NCBI GenBank assembly: GCA_902494815.1
Contig: CABUVB010000097.1
Span: 1 to 6,977, forward strand
Source: an uncultured Collinsella sp.
GTDB lineage: Bacteria; Actinomycetota; Coriobacteriia; Coriobacteriales; Coriobacteriaceae
Length of the DNA: 6,977 nt
Direction of reading: 5' to 3'
The notes below the pieces were generated by a model. It saw nothing but the letters and a program-made list of their open reading frames with translations, was not told where the DNA came from and did no database searches. Positions 1 to 6,590 of the stretch are shown piece after piece. Positions within the stretch are counted from its first letter, which is position 1; each line of letters opens with the position of its first letter. A program made the position numbers and the translations under genes.

Positions 1-3000
1 ACGCCGCTTTCAAAGATCGGCATGAACTTATCGCCGGGGACATGCTCGGGCACGTTGCGGTACAGGTTGTCGCCGCGACGCTCGGCATGGCCCATCTTGC
101 CCAGGACGCGGCCGTCGGGGCTCGTGATACCCTCGATGGCGAGTGCGGAGCCGTTGGGGTTGACGGAGAGATCCATGCCGGGCTTGCCGTCCTCGCCCAC
201 GTACTGCGTGGCGACCTGGCCGTTGGCGATCAGCTGGGCGAGCACTTCGTCATTGGCGACAAAGCGGCCCTCGCCGTGGCTGATGGCGACGGTGTAGGGG
301 TCGTCCAGGCTGCACTGCGACAGCCACGGGGACAGGTTGGACGAGATGCGGGTGCGCACCAGGCGGCTCTGATGGCGACCGATGGTGTTGAACGTCAGCG
401 TGGGCGCATCGGGCGTGGCGTCGACGATGTCACCGTAGGGCACCAGGCCGAGCTTGACCAGAGCCTGGAAGCCGTTGCAGATGCCCAGCATCAGGCCGTC
501 GCGGGCCTTGAGCAGGTCGCGGACTGCCTCGGTGACCTCGGGAGCGCGGAAGAACGCCGTGATGAACTTGGCGGAGCCGTCGGGCTCGTCACCGCCCGAG
601 AAGCCGCCGGGGATCATGACGATCTGGCTTGCACGGATGCGGCGGGCAAGCTCGTGGGTGCTCTCGGCGACGGCCTCGGGCGTGAGATTGTTGATCACGA
701 AGGCGTCGGCCTCGGCACCGGCGGCACGGAAGGCGCGGGCGCTGTCGTACTCGCAGTTGTTGCCGGGGAACACGGGGATGATCACGCGCGGGCGGGCGAT
801 CTTGGCACCGCCGTACACGTGGATATCCTTGGCGCGGAAGTCGATGGGCTCGACCTCGGGGGTCTCGCCGGCGCTGCGGTAGGCGAAGACGCCCTCGATG
901 CCGCTCTCCCAGGCCTCCTGGAGCTCGGCGAGCTCGATGACCTCGGAGCCGGTGTCGATGACATAGCCCTCGACGGTGGTACCCAGGGGCTCGACGACAA
1001 CGCCGTCGGCGACCTCGGGCAGCTCGGCATCCTCGGCGAGCTCGACGATAAAGCTGCCGTAGAGCGGGGTGAAGAGGCTCTCCACGTCCACGTCCTCGGC
1101 AAGCTCGATACCGATCTGGTTACCGACGCACATCCTAAAGAGGCTCTCGGCGCCGCAGCCGTAGCCGGGCGTGGAGATGGCCAGGGCGTTGCCGGTAGCA
1201 GTGAGCGCCTCGACGGCGTCAAACGCGGCGAGCAGCTGCTGAGCGTCGGGGCGGTAGTCCTCGCCATAGGTGGCGGGGGCGATGCGGACGACGCGGTGCG
1301 TCAGGCCCTTGAACTCAGGGGAGACGGCGCGCGCCGCGCGGCCCACGGCCACAGCGAAGCTGATCAGAGTCGGCGGAACGTTGAGCTCGCCGGCCTCGTC
1401 CTCAAACGAGCCGCTCATGGAATCCTTGCCACCGATGGCGCCGGCACCTAGGTCGACTTGGGCCATGAGGGCGCCCAGGACGGCTGCCGTGGGCTTGCCC
1501 CAGCGCTCGGCCTCGGTGCGCAGACGCTCGAAGTACTCCTGGAAGGAGAGATGGGCGCGCTTGTGCTCAAAGCCGGCAGCCACGAGCTTGGCGATGGACT
1601 CGACCACGGACAGGTAGGCGCCCGCAAACTGGTCGGCCTCCATCAGGTAGGGGTTGAAGCCCCATGCCATGGCGCTTGCCGTGGTGGTCTCGCCGTCCAC
1701 GGGGAACTTGGCGACCATGGCAGAGCTCGGGGTGAGCTGCGTCTTGCCGCCAAAAGGCATAAGCACGGTTGCGGCACCGATGGTGGAGTCGAAGCGCTCG
1801 GAAAGGCCCTTGTTGGAGACAACGTTGAGGTCGGTGACAAGCGAGGTCATGCGCTCGGCAAGCGTGGTGCCGGCCCAGCTGGGCTGCCACACGCTGCGGG
1901 CGCACACGTGGGCGACCTGGTGCTTGGGCGCGCCGTTGGAGTTGAGGAACTCGCGGGATAGGTCGACGATGGCGACACCGTTCCAAGCCATGCGCATGCG
2001 CGGCTCGGCGGTAACCTCGGCGATAACGGTCGCCTCCAGGTTCTCCTCGGCGGCGTAGCCCATGAACTCCTCGACGTCACCGTCGGCGACGGCGCAGGCC
2101 ATGCGCTCCTGGGACTCAGAGATAGCGAGCTCGGTGCCGTCCAGGCCGTCGTACTTCTTGGTCACGGTGTCCAGGTCGACATACAGGCCGTCGGCAAGCT
2201 CGCCCACGGCGACCGAGACGCCGCCGGCGCCAAAGTCGTTGCAGCGCTTGATCAGACGGCAGGCGTCGCCGCGGCGGAACAGACGCTGCAGCTTGCGCTC
2301 GACAGGGGCGTTGCCCTTCTGGACCTCGGCACCCGAGGTCTCGATGGACTCGGTGTTCTGGGTCTTGGAGGAGCCGGTGGCGCCACCGATGCCATCGCGG
2401 CCGGTGCGGCCGCCCAGCAGGATGATCTTGTCGGTGGGGGCGGGGCACTCGCGGCGCACGTGGTTTGCCGGGGTAGCGCCCACGACGGCGCCGACCTCCA
2501 TGCGCTTGGCTACGTAGCCGGGGTGATAGAGCTCGTTGACCTGACCGGTGGCAAGGCCGATCTGGTTGCCGTAGCTGGAGTAGCCGGCGGCGGCAGTAGT
2601 CACGAGCTTGCGCTGCGGCAGCTTGCCCTCGAGCGTCTCGGAAACCGGGACGGTGGGGTCGCCGGCACCGGTGACGCGCATGGCCTGATACACATAGCTG
2701 CGGCCCGAGAGCGGGTCGCGGATGGCGCCGCCCACGCAGGTGGCGGCACCGCCGAAGGGCTCGATCTCGGTCGGGTGGTTGTGGGTCTCGTTCTTAAACA
2801 GGAACAGCCAGTCCTGGTCCTCGCCATCGACATCGACCTTCACCTTGACGGTGCAGGCGTTGATTTCCTCGGACTCGTCGACATCGGTCATGACGCCGGT
2901 CTTCTTAAGGTACTTGGCGCCGATGGTGCCCATGTCCATGAGGCAGACGGGCTTGGCGTCGCGACCGAGCTCGTGGCGCATCTCCATGTAGCGGTCGAAG

Positions 3001-3731
3001 GCTTGCTGCACCACGGCGTCGTCGATCGTCACGTCGTCCAGGACGGTGCCGAAGGTGGTATGGCGGCAGTGATCGGACCAATAGGTGTCGATCACGCGGA
3101 TCTCGGTGATGGTGGGGTCGCGATCCTCATCGCGGAAGTACTGCTGGCAGAAGGCGATGTCTGCCTCGTCCATGGCAAGGCCGCGATCGGCGATAAAGGC
3201 GGCAAGGCCGGCCTCGTCGAGCTTGCGGAAGCCGTCGAGCACCTCGACGGGCTGGGGCTCGGGAGTCTCCATGTACAGCGTCTCGGGCAGGTCGAGCGAG
3301 GCGATGCGCGCCTCGACGGGGTTCACCACGTAGTGCTTGATGGCCTCGATGGCGGCTTCGTCCAGAGCGCCCGAGATCATATAGACCTTGGCGGAGCGCA
3401 CGGCGGGGCGCTCGCCCTGGCTGATGAGCTGCACGCACTCGCTGGCGGAGTCGGCGCGCTGGTCAAACTGGCCAGGCAGGAATTCGACGGCAAAGACGGC
3501 GCCATCGCTTGCGGGGAGCTCGTCGTAGGTCACATCGACCTGGGGCTCGCTAAAGACGGTCGGCACGCAGGAGCGGAAAAGCTCCTCGTCGATGCCCTCG
3601 ACGTCGTAGCGGTTGATGATCCTCAGGGCCTCGATGCCCTTGATGCCGAGAATCTCGGTCAGCTCGCCCTTGAGCTGCTGAGCCTCGACGTCGAACCCGG
3701 GTTTCTTCTCCACGTAGATACGAGAGACCAT
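1..3731 (-). CDS. purL: Phosphoribosylformylglycinamidine synthase (FGAM synthase), single-chain form, C-terminus cut by window edge
   Basis: This cytoplasmic enzyme makes FGAM from FGAR, glutamine and ATP, the fourth step of de novo purine synthesis. The open frame gives 1243 residues before the window edge and ends in IFESG plus a partial Val codon, so only a few residues are probably missing. Visible in order: an N-terminal PurS-like region (about 1-150); the synthase signature SDHCRHTTF at 219-227; NETHNHPTEIEPFGG from 314; a glycine-rich GGRTGRDGIGGATGSS from 440; DFGAGGVSVAVGELADG from 499; and the second AIRS-like half with GGKDSMSG at 767-774. A class I glutaminase domain starts near 980, with the GGFSGGDE loop near 1043, nucleophile Cys1085 in GICNGF, and His1215 and Glu1217 in MGHAERRG. 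These motifs all sit in one frame, so no frameshift is evident. The length (E. coli PurL is about 1295) and sequence style suggest the shorter 'clade II' fused form, as in clostridia. The ATG is chosen because AGGAAGG lies 9 bases upstream. Confidence 0.96.
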   Translation of the reverse strand, partial: MVSRIYVEKKPGFDVEAQQLKGELTEILGIKGIEALRIINRYDVEGIDEELFRSCVPTVFSEPQVDVTYDELPASDGAVFAVEFLPGQFDQRADSASECVQLISQGERPAVRSAKVYMISGALDEAAIEAIKHYVVNPVEARIASLDLPETLYMETPEPQPVEVLDGFRKLDEAGLAAFIADRGLAMDEADIAFCQQYFRDEDRDPTITEIRVIDTYWSDHCRHTTFGTVLDDVTIDDAVVQQAFDRYMEMRHELGRDAKPVCLMDMGTIGAKYLKKTGVMTDVDESEEINACTVKVKVDVDGEDQDWLFLFKNETHNHPTEIEPFGGAATCVGGAIRDPLSGRSYVYQAMRVTGAGDPTVPVSETLEGKLPQRKLVTTAAAGYSSYGNQIGLATGQVNELYHPGYVAKRMEVGAVVGATPANHVRRECPAPTDKIILLGGRTGRDGIGGATGSSKTQNTESIETSGAEVQKGNAPVERKLQRLFRRGDACRLIKRCNDFGAGGVSVAVGELADGLYVDLDTVTKKYDGLDGTELAISESQERMACAVADGDVEEFMGYAAEENLEATVIAEVTAEPRMRMAWNGVAIVDLSREFLNSNGAPKHQVAHVCARSVWQPSWAGTTLAERMTSLVTDLNVVSNKGLSERFDSTIGAATVLMPFGGKTQLTPSSAMVAKFPVDGETTTASAMAWGFNPYLMEADQFAGAYLSVVESIAKLVAAGFEHKRAHLSFQEYFERLRTEAERWGKPTAAVLGALMAQVDLGAGAIGGKDSMSGSFEDEAGELNVPPTLISFAVAVGRAARAVSPEFKGLTHRVVRIAPATYGEDYRPDAQQLLAAFDAVEALTATGNALAISTPGYGCGAESLFRMCVGNQIGIELAEDVDVESLFTPLYGSFIVELAEDAELPEVADGVVVEPLGTTVEGYVIDTGSEVIELAELQEAWESGIEGVFAYRSAGETPEVEPIDFRAKDIHVYGGAKIARPRVIIPVFPGNNCEYDSARAFRAAGAEADAFVINNLTPEAVAESTHELARRIRASQIVMIPGGFSGGDEPDGSAKFITAFFRAPEVTEAVRDLLKARDGLMLGICNGFQALVKLGLVPYGDIVDATPDAPTLTFNTIGRHQSRLVRTRISSNLSPWLSQCSLDDPYTVAISHGEGRFVANDEVLAQLIANGQVATQYVGEDGKPGMDLSVNPNGSALAIEGITSPDGRVLGKMGHAERRGDNLYRNVPEHVPGDKFMPIFESG

Positions 3732-3740
3732 TGGTTCCTG

Positions 3741-3747
3741 CCTTCCT
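3741..3747 (-). promoter_or_regulatory. Ribosome binding site of purL
   Basis: On the minus strand the sequence reads AGGAAGGCAGGAACCA immediately before the ATG. AGGAAGG leaves a 9-base spacer, and a second purine run, CAGGAA, lies closer. It fixes the purL start at 3731, which also gives the expected N-terminus MVSRIYVEKK. Confidence 0.75.
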
Positions 3748-3840
3748 GATCGGTTGGGCGTACGGTACGGTATGCGGCAGCGGTCGGTTTGCGGGGTCTG
3801 CCCTGCGGTCGCCTTGAGCCACATGTTTGTAAACCTCACT

Positions 3841-3846
3841 ATGATA
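3841..3846 (-). promoter_or_regulatory. Possible -10 box of the purL promoter
   Basis: TATCAT (minus strand) is the best -10-like hexamer in the 184-bp divergent region. It would place transcription start near 3834 and give purL a leader of about 100 bases. No good -35 box lies 16-18 bases upstream (the match is CCTCAA or similar), so the call is weak. I saw no purine riboswitch core and no clear PurR-type box in the leader. The leader does carry a spaced direct repeat, GCGGTCG at 3780-3786 and 3805-3811 on the plus strand, of unknown meaning. Confidence 0.25.
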
Positions 3847-3879
3847 CGACAGCTCGTGGCGCGTTGAGGACGGCGAGGG

Positions 3880-3888
3880 TGCTACAGT
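3880..3888 (+). promoter_or_regulatory. Possible extended -10 promoter of the antiporter gene
   Basis: TGCTACAGT fits the extended -10 pattern TGnTATAAT with four of six hexamer bases, 28 bases before the antiporter ATG. The leader would be only about 20 bases. No good -35 is present at the usual distance; TTGAGG at 3864-3869 is too close, with a 13-base spacer. An extended -10 can work without a good -35, so this is plausible but unproven. Confidence 0.35.
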
Positions 3889-3902
3889 GAAGCGCAAACA
3901 AG

Positions 3903-3909
3903 AGAAAGG
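3903..3909 (+). promoter_or_regulatory. Ribosome binding site of the antiporter gene
   Basis: AGAAAGG lies 6 bases before the ATG at 3916, which is normal spacing. It decides the start: an ATG-less GTG at 3887 in another frame reads only a short peptide, and the chosen ATG begins directly with a hydrophobic membrane segment. Confidence 0.7.
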
Positions 3910-3915
3910 CATCAC

Positions 3916-5478
3916 ATGGCATTTGTTTCGCTCGCCATCATCGCGCTCGTGGCCTTTGCAAGCCCCTTCATCGCCTCGGCGATTCCCGGAAAACCCGTTC
4001 CCGAGACGGTCTTTTTGCTCGTGCTCGGTGCGGTGCTGGGACCTCATATGCTCGGCGTCATCCATGTAGATGCTGAGGTCTCGCTTGTGTCCGAGCTGGG
4101 CCTGGCCTTTTTGTTCCTGCTTGCCGGCTTTGAGATCGACCCTAAGAACATTACGGGTGTGGAGGGGCGCTACGGCTTGGCGACGTGGGCCGTCACGTTT
4201 GGTATCGCCTGGCTTGCCGTGCGCTTTACGCCGTGGTTCTCGGTCAGCCATTTCGACGGTATCGCCGTGACGCTCGCCTTGACCTCGACGGCGCTTGGAG
4301 CGCTCATGCCCATCTTGCGCGAGCGGTCGCTTGCCGGAACGCGCGTCGGTGATTCGATTCTCGCCTATGGTACGTGGGGCGAGCTCGGCCCCGTGCTCGC
4401 CATGTCGGTACTGCTGTCTGCCCGTACGGGCATCGAGACGCTGCTGATCTTGGGCTTATTTGCCGCCGTGTGTGTGCTGCTTGCTGTGGTCCCCGGCCGT
4501 TCCAAACGCATCGGCAGCCGGTTTTTCGCCTTTATTCAGGAGCGCGCCGACACCACGTCGCAGACCTTCGTGCGCCTGACGGTGCTTATTTTGGTCACGC
4601 TCGTGGCGTTTTCCGCTATTTTTAGCCTCGATATCGTGTTGGGCGCTTTTGCCGCCGGCTTTGTCCTGCGCTACATCATCCCCGAGGGCAACCATACGCT
4701 CGAGACCAAGCTCGATGGCCTGGCCTATGGCTTTTTGATTCCGGTGTTCTTTACCGTATCGGGCGCGAAGATCGATCTGACGGCCGTGACGTCGCGCCCG
4801 GGCTTGCTCGTGGGCTTTATCGTGGCGCTGCTGATTATTCGTGCCGTGCCCATTCTCATCTCTATGAGCATTTGTCCTGCGACGCGCGATGTGTCGGCGT
4901 ATGGTCGCATTACGGTGGCCCTGTACTGCACCACGGCGCTGCCGATCATCGTTGCCGTGACAAGCGTTGCCGTCAACGCGGGCGCGCTGTCGCAAGACAT
5001 TGCGTCGGTCATGGTTGCCGCCGGTGCCATCACGGTGTTCTTGATGCCATTGCTCGCGCAGCTCTTCTACCGCGTGGTCGACGCCGCACCGGTCGCCGCC
5101 GTGGCAGAAGTTGCCGAGCATCCATCCGATGCGCTCGACATTCTGCGCGCCCATCACGATTTGGCGAGTCTGCTCGCACGCGAGCACGAGCTGCTGACCT
5201 CGCATGGACATGGTCGTGTATTCGAGGGCCTGCCTACGCTCGATACGATTGCCGAGCGTCTTTCCGCCGAGGCAGCGAGCGGCCACATCGATGCCCGCAT
5301 CGTGGACGCGGCGCACCTGCTTGCCGATAAGACCTATGGAGACGAGGTCGACCCGTCCGAGCTGACTCCGCGTGAGCGCCGCCGCCTGGAGCGCGCCAAG
5401 CTCGCCGTGCGCGAATACCGCCGCCGCATGCTGGAGCTCTACGCGCACGATGAAGCCCAGGACGACGACGGCAGGTAG
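3916..5478 (+). CDS. CPA2-family cation:proton antiporter with charged C-terminal tail, no RCK domain
   Basis: A 520-residue membrane protein of the monovalent cation:proton antiporter-2 type (Kef/NapA-like), expected to swap H+ for Na+ or K+ across the cytoplasmic membrane. Residues 1-388 hold about 12-13 hydrophobic segments. Family marks: FLFLLAGFEIDPKNI (66-79); LTSTALGALMPILRERSL (122-139), matching the Kef 'SSTA' region; SLDIVLGAFAAGFVLR (237-252); IPVFFTVSGAKIDL (275-288); and Arg309 in a late helix. The helix that normally carries Gln-Asp (Kef) or Asp-Asp (electrogenic CPA2) reads YGTWGELGPV here, so Gly155-Glu156 occupies that pair. Residues about 390-520 are soluble and highly charged, ending in an Arg/Glu-rich helix (485-510) and an acidic tip. 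There is no Rossmann-type GxGxxG, so no TrkA-N/RCK regulation as in KefB/C. It is transcribed alone, divergent from purL. Substrate ion and direction of physiological use cannot be read from the sequence. Confidence 0.88.
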   Translation: MAFVSLAIIALVAFASPFIASAIPGKPVPETVFLLVLGAVLGPHMLGVIHVDAEVSLVSELGLAFLFLLAGFEIDPKNITGVEGRYGLATWAVTFGIAWLAVRFTPWFSVSHFDGIAVTLALTSTALGALMPILRERSLAGTRVGDSILAYGTWGELGPVLAMSVLLSARTGIETLLILGLFAAVCVLLAVVPGRSKRIGSRFFAFIQERADTTSQTFVRLTVLILVTLVAFSAIFSLDIVLGAFAAGFVLRYIIPEGNHTLETKLDGLAYGFLIPVFFTVSGAKIDLTAVTSRPGLLVGFIVALLIIRAVPILISMSICPATRDVSAYGRITVALYCTTALPIIVAVTSVAVNAGALSQDIASVMVAAGAITVFLMPLLAQLFYRVVDAAPVAAVAEVAEHPSDALDILRAHHDLASLLAREHELLTSHGHGRVFEGLPTLDTIAERLSAEAASGHIDARIVDAAHLLADKTYGDEVDPSELTPRERRRLERAKLAVREYRRRMLELYAHDEAQDDDGR

Positions 5479-5490
5479 CCAACGCCGCTT

Positions 5491-5538
5491 CGGAAAATGC
5501 ATCCCGGAATTGGCGCCCAGAGTGGGACGCGCTTTCCG
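5491..5538. repeat. Hairpin repeat copy 1
   Basis: The left arm CGGAAAATGCATCCC (5491-5505) pairs with GGGACGCGCTTTCCG (5524-5538). There are 12 Watson-Crick pairs, one G-T and two A-C mismatches. The 18-base centre is AT/GC mixed and contains GGCGCC. Confidence 0.75.
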
Positions 5539-5552
5539 CGAGAGGCTCGTTG

Positions 5553-5600
5553 CGGAAAGTGCGTCCCAGAATCGGCGTTCAAAACGGGGCGCACTTTCCG
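5553..5600. repeat. Hairpin repeat copy 2 (best preserved)
   Basis: The left arm CGGAAAGTGCGTCCC (5553-5567) pairs with GGGGCGCACTTTCCG (5586-5600) over all 15 positions, with one G-T pair and no mismatch. This copy defines the consensus of the element. No T-tract follows, so it is not a classical terminator. Confidence 0.85.
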
Positions 5601-5614
5601 AAGCATGGCCCTGA

Positions 5615-5662
5615 GGGAAGCTGCGTCCCGGTCTGAGCCGGAATTCTGGGACACGGCTTCTA
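5615..5662. repeat. Hairpin repeat copy 3 (diverged)
   Basis: GAAGCTGCGTCCC (5617-5629) pairs with GGGACACGGCTTC (5648-5660), with one C-A mismatch and one G-T pair. The outermost two arm positions (5615-5616 with 5661-5662) are degraded. The centre has an alternative small hairpin of its own, CCGG (5628-5631) with CCGG (5638-5641). It keeps the same arm and centre lengths as copies 1 and 2. Confidence 0.65.
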
Positions 5663-5672
5663 CTTCAAACAG

Positions 5673-5716
5673 AAGAAGGCGCGCTGCCTGCGGTTGATGC
5701 AGACAGCGCGCCTTTT
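5673..5716. terminator. Bidirectional rho-independent terminator between convergent genes
   Basis: GGCGCGCTGCCTGC (5678-5691) pairs with GCAGACAGCGCGCC (5699-5712) with a single C-A mismatch and a 7-base loop. On the plus strand it is followed by TTTT (5713-5716), suitable for the antiporter transcript. On the minus strand it is followed by TTCTTCT, suitable for the dehydrogenase transcript, whose stop is 46 bases upstream. The perfect GC-rich lower stem makes this the strongest hairpin in the region. Confidence 0.85.
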
Positions 5717-5758
5717 GCGTTGGGCCTCGTTGAGGTTCGAAGTCGTGGCTTGCGACCT

Positions 5759-6508
5759 TTAGGAGCGGGCGGCTCCGTCGACGGGGAGCACGGCGCCCGT
5801 GACATAGGATGACATGTCGCTCGCTAGGAAAACGAAGGCGTTGGCGACGTCCTCGGGCTCGCCCATGCGGCCGAGCGGGATGGTGGCGATGATGGGCTTG
5901 ATGACCTCTTCGGGCAGGTTGGCGACCATGTCGGTCTTGGTTACGCCTGGGGCGACGGCGTTGACGCGGATACCCATGGGGGCGAGCTCGCGCGAGAGCG
6001 ACTGGACCATGCCGTTGACGGCAAACTTGGACGTGGGGTAACCGACGCCGGAGGGCTGGCCATACTTGGCGACCATTGAGCTCGTGGTGGTGATGGTGCC
6101 GCCGTGGCCGGCCTCGGTCATGATTTTGGCGGCAGCCTGGTGACCATTAAAGACGGCGACGACATTGAGGTCCATAACTTTGGCGAACTCCTCGGCCGTG
6201 TAGTCCAAAAGGGGCGAGCGCTGGGAGATGCCGGCGTTGTTGACGACCGTGTCAAGGCCACCCATATCGGCGGCAGCCTGGGTAAAGGTGTCGGTTACGG
6301 CCTCGAGCGAGGTGAGGTCGCAGGAGCGGCCCCAGACCTTGGCCTCGGGATAGGCGGCCGTCAGCTTCTCAACGGCTGCGTCGGCAGTCTCCTGGCGCGA
6401 GCCAAAGACGGTGACGGCAGCGCCTTCCTCGATAAAACGGCAGGCGATCGCATAGCCGATACCGCGCGTGCCTCCGGTGATGATTGCTTTCTTGCCCTCG
6501 AGCAACAT
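5759..6508 (-). CDS. Short-chain dehydrogenase/reductase, BaiA/FabG-like
   Basis: A 249-residue NAD(P)-dependent oxidoreductase of the classical SDR family. Seen: cofactor motif TGGTRGIG (11-18); a beta-2 loop VFGSRQET (34-41); DLTS (64-67); NNAG (90-93); active-site Asn115; catalytic Ser144, Tyr157 and Lys161 in the order S-Y-x3-K; PGVTKTDM (187-194); and a C-terminal PVDGA. It is probably a soluble tetramer, as is usual for the family. From memory, the bile-acid 3-alpha dehydrogenase BaiA of Clostridium scindens has the same length, nearly the same catalytic positions and shared stretches such as ITGGTRGIG, GYPTSK and FLASD, so it looks closer to BaiA than to E. coli FabG. A steroid or bile-acid substrate is an inference; sugar-alcohol or 3-oxoacyl-ACP reduction remains possible. 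The start is set by AGAGGAAG just upstream; a longer in-frame ATG at 6628 would add 40 residues unlike the family and ignore that site. Confidence 0.92.
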   Translation of the reverse strand: MLLEGKKAIITGGTRGIGYAIACRFIEEGAAVTVFGSRQETADAAVEKLTAAYPEAKVWGRSCDLTSLEAVTDTFTQAAADMGGLDTVVNNAGISQRSPLLDYTAEEFAKVMDLNVVAVFNGHQAAAKIMTEAGHGGTITTTSSMVAKYGQPSGVGYPTSKFAVNGMVQSLSRELAPMGIRVNAVAPGVTKTDMVANLPEEVIKPIIATIPLGRMGEPEDVANAFVFLASDMSSYVTGAVLPVDGAARS

Positions 6509-6512
6509 GGTA

Positions 6513-6518
6513 CTTCCT
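6513..6518 (-). promoter_or_regulatory. Ribosome binding site deciding the dehydrogenase start
   Basis: The minus strand reads AGAGGAAGTACC before the ATG at 6508. The AGGAAG core is well placed for that start. Two further in-frame ATGs lie upstream (6523 and 6628): the first overlaps the ribosome binding site and the second lacks a comparable one. The SDR fold begins directly at MLLEGKKAIITGG. Confidence 0.75.
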
Positions 6519-6590
6519 CTCATCGCGGGCGGACATACACGGCACAGCATAGCGGCGGCAAAATACAGCTGCCGTCGCATATCGGCAAAC

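Larger units (their letters stand above)
5491..5662. repeat. Three-copy tandem array of hairpin-forming repeats, exact 62-bp period
   Basis: Starting 12 bases after the antiporter stop, three copies of a 48-base palindromic element follow each other. The left-arm end GCATCCC/GCGTCCC starts at 5499, 5561 and 5623. The right-arm start GGGAC/GGGGC/GGGAC lies at 5524, 5586 and 5648. All intervals are exactly 62 bases. Each copy has 15-base arms around an 18-base centre, then a 14-base linker that is not conserved. Copies 1 and 2 agree at about 37 of 48 positions; copy 3 is more diverged. 62 is not a multiple of three, which argues against a coding repeat. The array lies in the convergent region between antiporter and dehydrogenase and would be the 3' UTR of the antiporter mRNA. 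It resembles REP/BIME-type intergenic palindromes in form; its family is not recognised. Confidence 0.85.

Noticed and set aside
42..1451. 469-codon open frame on the plus strand
   Set aside because: It lies wholly antisense to purL, whose conserved motifs run through the same bases. The product is a low-complexity Gly/Ala/Asp/Val string, the usual shadow of GC-biased third codon positions.
2460..3749. 429-codon open frame on the plus strand
   Set aside because: Antisense to the synthase domain of purL, with biased composition (HVDILDLGG-like stretches), no recognisable domain and no independent start signals.
3550..4251. 233-codon open frame on the minus strand spanning the purL-antiporter gap
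   Set aside because: It overlaps the start of purL in another frame and the antiporter in antisense. The product is highly charged with no family resemblance.
4456..5502. 348-codon open frame on the minus strand
   Set aside because: Antisense to the antiporter. It is rich in Arg, His and Gln with no domain, and the membrane protein on the other strand has clear family motifs.
5491..5662. CRISPR array
   Set aside because: The repeated part is a 48-base palindrome with diverged copies and only 14-base linkers. CRISPR repeats are near identical, with longer unique spacers, and no cas gene is nearby.
5439..5697. Short open frames on both strands across the hairpin array
   Set aside because: Their apparent internal repeats come from the 62-bp DNA repeat read in shifting frames; 62 is not divisible by three, so the peptides are not true repeats. 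They have no convincing ribosome binding site.
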